From Roseburia hominis (GTDB lineage Bacteria > Bacillota > Clostridia > Lachnospirales > Lachnospiraceae), in NCBI GenBank assembly GCA_040702975.1, contig CP159990.1, forward strand, positions 2,790,001 to 2,854,000: DNA of 64,000 nucleotides, given 5' to 3'. Below the pieces are notes generated by a model that did not search any database, was not told the DNA's origin, and saw only the letters and a program-made list of their open reading frames with translations. Each line of letters starts with the position of its first letter. The stretch's first letter is position 1. Positions 41,502 through 50,388 of the stretch are shown here, piece by piece. Both the position numbers and the translations under genes were made by a program.

Positions 41502-43142
41502 TTACATGTACCTCTCTATATCTGCGACAATGAGTCTTTCTGTCTTTCTTGCCTCTATTCTATTCATAGCAGTAACGCTTATATAAACCTTCAATTTAGG
41601 CTCAGTACCACTTGGCCGTATTACAACCGAACCATTCTCAAGAATAAACTTTAATACATCTGCCTTCGGCAGATTATCAATACCAACGCTATAATCCAGA
41701 GCATTCTCTACTTTCATCCCACCGATTATACCAACTCTCCTACGAAAACCAGACATAATTTCAGCCATCTTCTGCATTCCTGTGGAACCTTCAAATACAA
41801 AAGAATGGAGTGTATTAAAGCAGTAACCATAGGTAACATAAATATCATTAAGTTTCTGAAGAAGCGAAATACTATGGGTGCGATAAAATGCAAACATTTC
41901 ACAAATCATAAAAGCTGCATTTACTGCATCTTTATCTCTGACATATGTTCCAGTAAGATAACCATAAGACTCTTCAAATCCGCAGATATAGTTTTTCTCA
42001 TCTTTCAATCGGCCAATAACTTCCCCGATAAATTTGAAACCTGTAAGGACGTTGACCGTCTGTACCCCATAATGCTTAGCAATCTTCTCAGCCAAATCCA
42101 TTGTAACAATAGTTTTTACAAACACAGGATGGTCAGGCATTTTGCCATGTTTCCGTCTCTGAGAACAGATAAAATCCAAGAGAAGTAAACCGACTTCATT
42201 ACCGGTCAGGAGTCTATAATCTTCTCCGTCTCGAATAGCAATACCGCACCGGTCTGCATCCGGATCAGTTGCAATAAGTAGATCAGCTCCAGTCTTTTTG
42301 CAATACTCCAATCCCAACTCCATTGCTTCTCGGATTTCAGGGTTTGGATATGGGCAGGTCGAAAAATTACCATCAGGATTCCTCTGCTCTTCAACAATTG
42401 TAATATTGGTAAAACCACTTTCTTTAAGTACTCTTGAAACCGGCTTGAGTCCGGTTCCGTTCAGCGGACTGTAAACAATAGTAACATTCCTATCAATCTC
42501 TTCTCCAAAGAGAACCGATTGACCTTTTACCTCTGATATAAAGCCTGTGAGGACTGTATCATCAATATATTTAATCTTTTCATTCTCCAAAGCTCTATCA
42601 TAACAAATAACATTTACATCAGCGAAGATATCCAGTCTCTTAATCTCTGTCAATATTTCTGCCGCTGCTTCCGTGGTAATCTGGCAACCATCGCATCCAT
42701 AAACCTTATAGCCATTGTAATTGCTGGGATTGTGGCTAGCCGTTATCATCACACCAGCGGACGCTCCCAAATTCCTAACCGCATAACTCACTGTAGGAAC
42801 TGGCAACAATTCCGGCCAGATATAAACCTGGATACCTTTTGCAGCAAACACGCCTGCTGCCGTCTTGGCGAATACTTCGCTCTTAATCCGGCTGTCATAA
42901 CCAATAACCACGCTACCACCCTCAAGATAATTCGCCAAACCCTGACTCGCCTTCGCTACTGTATAAATATTCATACGATTTGTGCCAGCACCGATGATAC
43001 CACGCAAACCACCTGTGCCAAATGCCAAATCCTGATAAAAAGCATCCTCGATCTGAGCATCATTCATACTTTTCAACTCTTCTATTATCTCATGGTCGAC
43101 CACATTGTCAAGCCAACGATTGTACTCTTTCTTATAATCCAT
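41502..43142 (-). CDS. manB: Phosphomannomutase/phosphoglucomutase
   Basis: A 546-residue alpha-D-phosphohexomutase that interconverts mannose-6-P and mannose-1-P (and/or glucose phosphates), supplying GDP-mannose synthesis. The active phosphoserine loop is GVMITASHNPSNYNGYKVYG, the metal loop ATDPDADRCG, the sugar-binding loop CGFEESYGYLTG and the phosphate-binding loop IRPSGTEPKLKVY. Its length (about 550) resembles PgcA-type enzymes, so phosphoglucomutase activity is possible. It is the last gene of the polysaccharide operon and separated from manA by 515 bp of relic DNA. Confidence 0.88.
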   Translation of the reverse strand: MDYKKEYNRWLDNVVDHEIIEELKSMNDAQIEDAFYQDLAFGTGGLRGIIGAGTNRMNIYTVAKASQGLANYLEGGSVVIGYDSRIKSEVFAKTAAGVFAAKGIQVYIWPELLPVPTVSYAVRNLGASAGVMITASHNPSNYNGYKVYGCDGCQITTEAAAEILTEIKRLDIFADVNVICYDRALENEKIKYIDDTVLTGFISEVKGQSVLFGEEIDRNVTIVYSPLNGTGLKPVSRVLKESGFTNITIVEEQRNPDGNFSTCPYPNPEIREAMELGLEYCKKTGADLLIATDPDADRCGIAIRDGEDYRLLTGNEVGLLLLDFICSQRRKHGKMPDHPVFVKTIVTMDLAEKIAKHYGVQTVNVLTGFKFIGEVIGRLKDEKNYICGFEESYGYLTGTYVRDKDAVNAAFMICEMFAFYRTHSISLLQKLNDIYVTYGYCFNTLHSFVFEGSTGMQKMAEIMSGFRRRVGIIGGMKVENALDYSVGIDNLPKADVLKFILENGSVVIRPSGTEPKLKVYISVTAMNRIEARKTERLIVADIERYM

Positions 43143-43657
43143 AATAGTCCCCTGTAATTATATTCGTAACTTCATGCTATCCATTCTGATACTCCTTGTA
43201 AGGACACCTGTGACTTTCCACTCACTTGATAACGCTCTGCATATTCTTTAAATCAGGCACTGTAATTGTCACGACTGCTCCTCTTTCTGTCAAAGTAACA
43301 ATAGTCATAGTGTCTTTTGGAGTATCGTCACGTTCTAGAGCAGCCATATCAATATATTCTACATTGTTACCTTTAAGTCTTAACGCCCGTACAGAAATGA
43401 AAATATAAGGAAGCCATTGACCTTTATTTAAAAATACCCCCCTACGTTACTTGCGCTTAGAAAAAGAAATACAATCCTATTCTTGCGACTATCTCTTATC
43501 CTTTAAACAGCATCTTCATTAAGTGGGCAAATCATGAATCCACTGTAACCTCATTGTCCAGTAGTTTCATTGACGGCTTGTTAATAAAATCGTAGAACAG
43601 AATCTTGTCGGTAAATGCATACATGGTTTGATACAAAAAGTACAAAGTCCATTCCAA
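43143..43657 (-). other. 515-bp gap between manA and manB with ORF relics
   Basis: No intact gene. On the minus strand a 75-codon open stretch without a start (43222-43446) reads KGQWLPYIFISVRALRLKGN ... TMTIVTLTERGAVVTITVPD and ends in a stop. A second piece (43532-43624) reads MYAFTDKILFYDFINKPSMK and stops. Both look like tails of lost genes; I do not recognise either family. They suggest a past deletion inside the polysaccharide operon. Confidence 0.4.
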
Positions 43658-44635
43658 TTAACAACTCACATTTAGAATTTGCGCCTTACCATGCAACTTA
43701 AGTGAGATACTTTCGGCTGGAACAAACATGCAGTCTCCTTTAAAGAAGTTCATCATAAACCCTTCCCCGAAAAGAACACCGCAACCATCCACACAAAGCA
43801 AAGCATGAAAAGAGTTTCTTTCTGTCTGAAAAGCTACTAATTTTCTCTCGACCTCTGTATTCAACAATAGTCTTTCCACCTGGAAATACTTACAGCGCGT
43901 CAGCAGTTCGGACGCACAACCATTCTTGTATTTAAACACACGCATCGGTTGACGCGGAGAGTTGCTTGCCTCCAACTTCATAACTTCAAGTGCCTTGTCT
44001 AAATGCAACGGCCTCTTCTGTCCATCTTTCCCAACTCTGTTATAATCAAAGAGTCGGTAAGTGATATTGCTACTCTCCTGAATTTCTGCAACCAAACATC
44101 CCGCGCCAATAGCATGAACGGTTCCTGATTCGATATAAAACAAATCGTCCTTATGGACTGGAACATGATTTAAATAACGTCCGATGCTTCCATTCTCTAT
44201 CGCACAGCGAACACTGTCCGCATCCATATCCTGATTGAATCCATACACAAGCTCAGATCCCGGTTTTGCAGCAAGAACATACCACATCTCCGTCTTGCCT
44301 AAACTATTCTCTATCCTCTCTGCATACTCATCATCAGGATGAACTTGAACGGACAGTTCAGCTTTGGCATCAATTAATTTTATAAGGATTGGCAATTCAG
44401 GTTTACCGCCAGTAATCTGTAGTGGATGCGTTCCAAGCCATTCTGGATGCCTCTTCAACACATCGCCTAGTGGTACACCATTGACAAGAGATTGGCCCTC
44501 TGGATGTGTACTGCATTCCCAAGTTTCTGCCACTGGTAATCGCGGTATTGCTTTTCCAAAATCATCATTTAACCGACTCCCTCCCCAAAGGTAATCCTTC
44601 GAGGCTGGAGTCAGCATTAAAGGTAATCGTCTCAT
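43658..44635 (-). CDS. manA: Mannose-6-phosphate isomerase, class I
   Basis: A 325-residue zinc cupin enzyme that converts fructose-6-P to mannose-6-P. Zn-ligand segments are LSVQVHPDDEYAERIE, KTEMWYVLAAKPGSELVYGF and FYIESGTVHAIGAG, and the catalytic-Arg region is SNITYRLFDYNRVGKDGQKR. It overlaps manC by 4 bp (translational coupling). First enzyme of the GDP-mannose branch in this operon. Confidence 0.93.
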   Translation of the reverse strand: MRRLPLMLTPASKDYLWGGSRLNDDFGKAIPRLPVAETWECSTHPEGQSLVNGVPLGDVLKRHPEWLGTHPLQITGGKPELPILIKLIDAKAELSVQVHPDDEYAERIENSLGKTEMWYVLAAKPGSELVYGFNQDMDADSVRCAIENGSIGRYLNHVPVHKDDLFYIESGTVHAIGAGCLVAEIQESSNITYRLFDYNRVGKDGQKRPLHLDKALEVMKLEASNSPRQPMRVFKYKNGCASELLTRCKYFQVERLLLNTEVERKLVAFQTERNSFHALLCVDGCGVLFGEGFMMNFFKGDCMFVPAESISLKLHGKAQILNVSC

Positions 44636-45957
44636 AGTTCATACTTGTGTTTATCAGCTACGGATATGTCGTTACCGAGCTGAACTTCAATAAGTTGTAG
44701 CCCTAGTTCACCAGATATAACTGTGTGCTTGCAACCAGCAGCCATTGTAATGACATCTCCGGGTTTTACAATCTGCTCCATTCCATCTACAATCGTACAC
44801 CCGTCTCCATTAATAACCGTCCACACCTCATCGCGTCTGTCATGACTATGGTAGTTCATCTGATGTCCAGGATTCAGCGTGACCTTAATAGTCATACTGT
44901 TTTCTTCCACATCTAACACGCGAAAACTGCCCCAGCTTTTTTCGGCGAACATAATCTGCTGGTCGATTGCATCTACGAAAGGTTTTATAAAACTGCTTTG
45001 CTCTTTGTCGGAGACCAGTATGCCTTCAGGACTTGCACTGATTACAACATCATGGAGGCCCATTGCCAAGATTGGTACCGCAAGTTCGTTAATAGCATTA
45101 ACGTTGGAGCAGGTCTCATTAAACCTTACGTTACCAACAGCTTGTTCTTCCATCGCTTCAGTCAGCGTATTCCATGTGCCGAGATCCTTCCACTCACCAC
45201 TAAAGCGCAGAACTGCGACATTTTTCTCGTGCTCTACGATAGCGTAGTCGAAACTAATCTTGGTCAGTGTATCATATTTTGCAAAGAGATCTGTATAATC
45301 AGTAAAGTCAATGAGCTCATGGGCACGATCAAGAACATACTTCAGTTTATAAGCAAATACCCCTCCATTCCAGAGGCCACCGGCATCGATGTATTTCTGA
45401 GCTGTTGCTATATCTGGCTTTTCCTTAAATTCGGACACTTTACTTATCTGGTCGAGCGTAATCGGCATAATATAGCCATATTTTTCGCTTGGATAAGTCG
45501 GGTCGATACCCATAAGCATCAGATTTGCTGTTCCAACCTGGGCCAGTTCCCAAAGTTTATGAATCGCCTCAAAGTAGTCCTCATTCACATATGGGTCAAC
45601 CGGGCAAACCACTACAGCTTCATCTTCTCCAATGCCCTGCACATCGTGGAGAAATGCCGTTGCCAAGGCAATTGCTGGGAATGTGTCTCTTCTGCAAGGT
45701 TCCACTGAAATACCTACATTTTGGCCCAACTGGTTGTGAATAGCACTGACCTGCGTCCGGCTTGTAGCAATGATAACAGTGGCATCGGCATCAATACTCT
45801 TAATCTGCCGGTAGACTCTTTGTACCATTGACTCATACTGTCCATCAGCTTTCTTGAATATCTTGATAAACTGTTTGCTCCTTATATCATTACTCAGTGG
45901 CCACAAGCGCTTCCCAGACCCGCCAGATAGCAGGATGATATTTAATTTGCTTCTCAT
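44632..45957 (-). CDS. manC: Mannose-1-phosphate guanylyltransferase
   Basis: A 441-residue enzyme that makes GDP-mannose. The nucleotidyltransferase domain has ILLSGGSGKRLWPLSNDIRS (pyrophosphorylase loop) and FKEKPD, followed by a C-terminal cupin of the type II PMI-like extension (LNPGHQMNYHSHDRRDEVWT; VKPGDVITMAAGCKHTVIS). The cupin could add isomerase activity, but the neighbouring manA makes that redundant. Part of the manC-manA pair between colD and manB. Confidence 0.92.
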   Translation of the reverse strand: MRSKLNIILLSGGSGKRLWPLSNDIRSKQFIKIFKKADGQYESMVQRVYRQIKSIDADATVIIATSRTQVSAIHNQLGQNVGISVEPCRRDTFPAIALATAFLHDVQGIGEDEAVVVCPVDPYVNEDYFEAIHKLWELAQVGTANLMLMGIDPTYPSEKYGYIMPITLDQISKVSEFKEKPDIATAQKYIDAGGLWNGGVFAYKLKYVLDRAHELIDFTDYTDLFAKYDTLTKISFDYAIVEHEKNVAVLRFSGEWKDLGTWNTLTEAMEEQAVGNVRFNETCSNVNAINELAVPILAMGLHDVVISASPEGILVSDKEQSSFIKPFVDAIDQQIMFAEKSWGSFRVLDVEENSMTIKVTLNPGHQMNYHSHDRRDEVWTVINGDGCTIVDGMEQIVKPGDVITMAAGCKHTVISGELGLQLIEVQLGNDISVADKHKYEL

Positions 45958-45987
45958 TCCATTCCTTCCTCCAGTGAATACGGAAAA

Positions 45988-47151
45988 TTACACGTTTACT
46001 GATTTCAGCACATCAATCAGAAAGTTGATATTCTCGTTCATCTCGATAGAATGATTGCCCACAAAGAATCCATTTTCATGGATATAGTCCGCATTCTTCA
46101 ACTCACCACTAATGCTATAATCTATGAATTGCAACGCCCTCTGACGTGCAAAGTTACCTGCAACAATAGGACGAACCTCAATCTCATTTGCCCTTAACGC
46201 GTCAGTAAAGGCATCCCTCTTTCCCTTGATTTCCTCCGGTAGAATGATAGCAAATCCAAACCAAGACGCAACACCGACTTCCTGCTGGGTAAAGAACGAT
46301 GTTTCAGCCACAATTCTCTCCTTGAACAGTTTTGCATTTTCTCTGCGTTGCTCGATAAAGAGATCAAGTTTCTTCAGCTGCTCAATGCCCGTAGTGGCCT
46401 CAATCTCCAGCGGCCTTACATTAAAACCCGGCATTATAAAGTTAAAGCTTTCGTAGAAAGGATCCCCAAGTTTCTTATAAATTGACGAAGCATCCGGCAA
46501 ATGGCGCGTCCAACCATGAGATCGAATAGAGAGCATATAATGATAAAGTTCTTCATCATCCGTGACATTCACGCCACCTTCCATTGTGCAGAGATGGTGA
46601 GAAAAATATGTAGAGAAAGAACCGATAAGGCCATATGTGCCAGCGTACTTACCGTTAAAGATTGCTCCCATGGACTCGCAGTTATCCTCTAACATGATAA
46701 GATTGTACTTATCACAAATCTTCTGAATCCTGTCAAACTCATTCGGATTCCCCAGCAAATTAACCAACATCACAGCCTTGGTTGCTGGGGTGATTGCTGC
46801 TTCAAGAACATCTACATCCACATTAAGCGTACCAAGATTGATATCTACAAAACGAAGTTTGAAACCCATCTGGGAAATTGGAAAGTATGTAGTGCTCCAC
46901 GACACCGCCGTTACCAGTACCTCATCACCACGATTCAAACGGCCAGAATAAAGGAGGGAGGCCATTGTCAGTAAGTTTGCAGATGAGCCAGAATTGGACA
47001 TCACCGCATATTTGGCACCAAACTTCTCTGCAAAGTCCTTCTCATATTGTTTTACATAAGTTCCCATTGTAAAGCAACGAGAATCAATAACCTTATGAGC
47101 AGCATCAATTTCCTTAGCGTCCCAAGTATCATTAGAAAGACTATATTTCAT
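45988..47151 (-). CDS. colD: GDP-4-keto-6-deoxymannose 3-dehydratase-like PLP enzyme (ColD-like)
   Basis: 387 residues of the DegT/DnrJ/EryC1/StrS fold. The cofactor region reads GSFSTYFSHHLCTMEGGVNV: the position normally held by the PLP-binding Lys is His. In this superfamily that change marks the dehydratases ColD (colitose) and RfbH, not aminotransferases. Other features are SNSGSSANLLTMASLL (phosphate-binding), VDINLGTLNVDVDVLE and LEDNCESMGA. Length matches E. coli ColD (about 388) rather than RfbH (about 437). It sits between manC and the Fcl/ColC-like gene, next to gmd, so its substrate is most likely the Gmd product GDP-4-keto-6-deoxy-D-mannose. Confidence 0.8.
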   Translation of the reverse strand: MKYSLSNDTWDAKEIDAAHKVIDSRCFTMGTYVKQYEKDFAEKFGAKYAVMSNSGSSANLLTMASLLYSGRLNRGDEVLVTAVSWSTTYFPISQMGFKLRFVDINLGTLNVDVDVLEAAITPATKAVMLVNLLGNPNEFDRIQKICDKYNLIMLEDNCESMGAIFNGKYAGTYGLIGSFSTYFSHHLCTMEGGVNVTDDEELYHYMLSIRSHGWTRHLPDASSIYKKLGDPFYESFNFIMPGFNVRPLEIEATTGIEQLKKLDLFIEQRRENAKLFKERIVAETSFFTQQEVGVASWFGFAIILPEEIKGKRDAFTDALRANEIEVRPIVAGNFARQRALQFIDYSISGELKNADYIHENGFFVGNHSIEMNENINFLIDVLKSVNV

Positions 47152-47188
47152 GTATTTCTCCTTCTCTGCCTTCTACAGCAGTTCATAT

Positions 47189-48130
47189 TTACTGCTCAGA
47201 CGGCAGTATCACATCCAAAAAGTATTTGTAGGTCTTCTCAAGCCCTTCCTGAAGGCTCGTTTTCGCAGTCCATCCGGCTTTCGCCAGCTTTGAAACATTC
47301 ATCAACTTCTGTGGCATCCCATCAGGTTTGCTGGTATCAAATTCAAGATCAGCATGATATTCTTCTACATCCATAATCATCTCAACCAATTCTTTAATGC
47401 TTACATCAAATCCAGTTCCTACATTAAAGAACTCGTTCCCAGAATAGTTGTTAAGCATATAGAAACAGGCATCCGCCAAATCATCCACGAACATCAACTC
47501 TCGCCTTGCTACACCTGTTCCCCACATCGGGATTGACTTTGCCCCGCTCATCTTAGCCTCATGAACCTTCCGAATCAGAGCAGCCACGACATGGGATCTT
47601 GTCGGACTGAAGTTATCACCGTATCCATAAATGTTACAGGGCATGACGGAAATGAAGTCTGTGCCATACTGTATGTTATAATACTGACACATCTTCAGAC
47701 CAGCAATCTTCGCAATCGCGTAGCCTTCATTAGTCGGCTCCAGCTTGCCATCCATAAGGTACTCCTCTTTCATCGGCTGAGGTGAAAGACGTGGATAAAT
47801 ACAAGATGATGCCAGAAAAAGGAGTTTCTTTACCCCATAAACACGAGAACATTCGATGATATTATTCTGGATACAAAGGTTATCATAGAGAAACTCTGCA
47901 GGATTCTGAATATTGGCCATGATACCACCGACCTTTGCAGCGGCAAGCACTACATACTCTGGCTTCTCCTGTTCAAAATAATCTCTCACCAATCCCTGCT
48001 CACGCATGTCTAATTCACGGGAGCGCAGGCCTATGATATTCTCATAACCCTCTACCCGGAACTTGCGTTCAATTGCTGATCCGACCTGTCCGCCACGACC
48101 GGCGATAAATATTTTGCTATCCTTATTCAT
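47189..48130 (-). CDS. GDP-L-fucose synthase / GDP-L-colitose synthase-like epimerase-reductase
   Basis: A 313-residue short-chain dehydrogenase fold enzyme. NAD(P)-binding is KIFIAGRGGQVGSAIERKF; the active-site segments are LASSCIYPRLSPQPMKEEYL and NEGYAIAKIAGLKMCQYYN, with the catalytic Ser/Cys, Tyr and Lys; SHVVAALIRKVHEAK carries the epimerase His. Sequence is Fcl-like, but ColC, which finishes GDP-L-colitose, belongs to the same family and cannot be separated by eye. The neighbouring ColD-like gene favours colitose. The ATG at 48130 follows GAGG; the gene overlaps or abuts gmd. Confidence 0.85.
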   Translation of the reverse strand: MNKDSKIFIAGRGGQVGSAIERKFRVEGYENIIGLRSRELDMREQGLVRDYFEQEKPEYVVLAAAKVGGIMANIQNPAEFLYDNLCIQNNIIECSRVYGVKKLLFLASSCIYPRLSPQPMKEEYLMDGKLEPTNEGYAIAKIAGLKMCQYYNIQYGTDFISVMPCNIYGYGDNFSPTRSHVVAALIRKVHEAKMSGAKSIPMWGTGVARRELMFVDDLADACFYMLNNYSGNEFFNVGTGFDVSIKELVEMIMDVEEYHADLEFDTSKPDGMPQKLMNVSKLAKAGWTAKTSLQEGLEKTYKYFLDVILPSEQ

Positions 48131-48141
48131 TTCACCAATCC

Positions 48142-49188
48142 TCACACATTCGCATCAACTAATGCTCTTTCTCTCTTGGCCAACTTACGGTCGTGCTCTG
48201 CCATAAGCGCGACGAGCTGTTCGTAAGATGTCTTCTGCGGCTCCCATCCAAGAACTGTCTTTGCCTTGGTAGGATTTCCCCAAAGGTTAACCACATCAGT
48301 CGGGCGGAACCAGGCAGGATTTACGCATACCAGCATCTTACCAGTAACTTTGTCATAGCCCTTTTCTTCCAGACCTTCACCACGCCATTCGATTTCCATG
48401 CCATTAGTTCTAAAAGCTTTCTCCGTAAAATCACGAACAGTGTGCTGTTCTCCAGTGGCAATCACGAAATCATCCGGTTCACCCTGCTGAAGAATCAGCC
48501 ACATGCATTCCACGTAATCCTTGGCATAGCCCCAGTCACGTAGAGAATCCATGTTTCCAAGTTCCAAATGATCTTGTAAACCTTCAGCAATACGTCCAGC
48601 TGCCAGGGTAATCTTTCTTGTCACAAAATTCTCACCACGCCGTTCAGATTCGTGGTTGAAAAGAATGCCATTACACGCAAACATTCCATAAGCCTCTCGA
48701 TACTCTTTCGTAATCCAGAAGCCGTACTGTTTTGCCACAGCATAAGGACTGTATGGGTGGAACGGAGTGTTTTCGTTCTGCGGCACTTCCTCAACTTTGC
48801 CATACAGTTCGCTGGTGCTCGCTTGGTATATTTTTGTAGATTTAACAAGACCAAGAATGCGGACAGCTTCAAGAATACGCAGTACGCCAATTGCATCTAC
48901 GTCCCCAGAGTACTCCGGCACATCAAAGCTCATCTGCACATGGCTCTGTGCTGCGAGGTTGTAAATCTCATCTGGCTTTACCTCGTTAATAATCCGAATT
49001 AAAGAAGAACTATCACTCAAATCACCATCATGAAGAATTATCTTATTGAGTATATGTTCGATACGCCCCATATTCGTGATTGACACCCTTCTGTAAATGC
49101 CATGTACCTCGTATCCTTTTTGAAGCAGGAATTCGGCAAGATATGATCCATCCTGACCAGTGATTCCTGTAATCAATGCTTTTTTCAT
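48142..49188 (-). CDS. gmd: GDP-mannose 4,6-dehydratase
   Basis: A 348-residue enzyme that converts GDP-D-mannose to GDP-4-keto-6-deoxy-D-mannose, the branch point to fucose, colitose, rhamnose or perosamine. NADP loop [20 protein letters not shown]; active site [20 protein letters not shown] and [18 protein letters not shown]; substrate loop [20 protein letters not shown]. Full length. First of the five-gene nucleotide-sugar block gmd-fcl/colC-colD-manC-manA. Confidence 0.95.
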   Translation of the reverse strand: MKKALITGITGQDGSYLAEFLLQKGYEVHGIYRRVSITNMGRIEHILNKIILHDGDLSDSSSLIRIINEVKPDEIYNLAAQSHVQMSFDVPEYSGDVDAIGVLRILEAVRILGLVKSTKIYQASTSELYGKVEEVPQNENTPFHPYSPYAVAKQYGFWITKEYREAYGMFACNGILFNHESERRGENFVTRKITLAAGRIAEGLQDHLELGNMDSLRDWGYAKDYVECMWLILQQGEPDDFVIATGEQHTVRDFTEKAFRTNGMEIEWRGEGLEEKGYDKVTGKMLVCVNPAWFRPTDVVNLWGNPTKAKTVLGWEPQKTSYEQLVALMAEHDRKLAKRERALVDANV

Positions 49189-49381
49189 CGGTTTACCTCC
49201 AGTGGGTTATATTAACTTACAGTAACCGTCTTGCCGCGCAGATTGCATTGGCAAGACACACTTAATAGTTTATCGTTAGCTCTGAAAAACTTGAATTCAC
49301 TTATCCGCCTTCCACTTGCACAAATGAATCTTTGATGAATCAACGGAAACAAAAATAGGGCAAGATTCAAAAAGGCAAAAC

Positions 49382-50251
49382 TCACCACTTCTCCCTATAA
49401 AAGGTAGGAGAAACTCCTTCAATATCCTTAAAAACACGCGAGAAATAATAAAGCGCACCAAATCCACACTCAATACCTATTTCTTCTGCCGTCTTGTTTG
49501 TTGTTCTGAGAAGCTGCTTCGCATGCGTGATTCGAACAACCTGAAGATATTCTTTTATGGACATCCCAAATTGCTCCTTGAACACTCGAGTCAAATAATT
49601 CTTACTAATATAAAACTCTCTGCTGAGGTCATCCAAAGTAATTTTCTCAGAATAGTGATTATCCAGATATTCCTTCACCGGCATAACAGATTGTTTCGAC
49701 TGTGCTTTTCGATCCTGTTCTTTTTTGTGCCATGACTCCGCCATAAGCAGTGTCAGGAGCGCAGAAAGTCTCTCATTTATTCTCATATCCCGGATGTAAT
49801 CATTGCTAGAAGCTATTTGGAAGATAGAGTCTAAAACTTTGGAAAATTGAGAAATGTCGTTCGGTTTGAAGACTGCCCGCCCCCCTCGTTCCAAATACTT
49901 ATCGTATATCAGCGAAAGAGACGGTCCGAAGAAGTGGCACCACTGAAGCGTCCAAAAATTTGCTATTGATGTCTCGTGCGAGAACGGCTTATGACAATCA
50001 ATAAATACACATTCCCCAGCACTGATGTGATAAGTTTTATGCTTATAGGTAACTTTACCTTCTCCATCTAGAACAGCGAAAAATAGGAACGATGCTAGGT
50101 CATCATGACTCGATATATGTGGCTTAAGAGCTGTAAGAGTCCCAATCTCCTGAAGATGAAAAAGCGATGCTCTGGCAAACGGGGAAGGCGTATAAAGAAT
50201 ACGGTTAGAACTGACGATGGCGCTGTCGTCATTGGTGAAAATATTGTCCAT
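49382..50251 (-). CDS. AraC-family regulator inside the polysaccharide operon
   Basis: 289 residues. N-terminal cupin effector domain (ILYTPSPFARASLFHLQEIG; YKHKTYHISAGECVFIDCHK) and a C-terminal AraC helix-turn-helix pair (EKITLDDLSREFYISKNYLT; TAEEIGIECGFGALYYFSRV). The ATG at 50251 follows AAGGAGAGG; the longer frame has none. Placed between the flippase gene and gmd, with 130-190 bp gaps on both sides, so it may control the nucleotide-sugar block separately. No operator was identified. The ligand is presumably a sugar. Confidence 0.85.
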   Translation of the reverse strand: MDNIFTNDDSAIVSSNRILYTPSPFARASLFHLQEIGTLTALKPHISSHDDLASFLFFAVLDGEGKVTYKHKTYHISAGECVFIDCHKPFSHETSIANFWTLQWCHFFGPSLSLIYDKYLERGGRAVFKPNDISQFSKVLDSIFQIASSNDYIRDMRINERLSALLTLLMAESWHKKEQDRKAQSKQSVMPVKEYLDNHYSEKITLDDLSREFYISKNYLTRVFKEQFGMSIKEYLQVVRITHAKQLLRTTNKTAEEIGIECGFGALYYFSRVFKDIEGVSPTFYREKW

Positions 50252-50388
50252 GACAGCCTCTCCTTTCTCTTTCTTGGCTATGCATTCTTCACTACCTTCT
50301 TGGAATTTGCCAACAACATCTTCTTGGAAAGCATTCCTTGTCAAACTCCCCCATAATAGCAAAAACCACTAACCAACAATAAGCTGTT

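Noticed and set aside
45988..47151. GDP-perosamine synthase or other aminotransferase
   Set aside because: The PLP-binding Lys is replaced by His, which is incompatible with normal aminotransferase chemistry in this fold.
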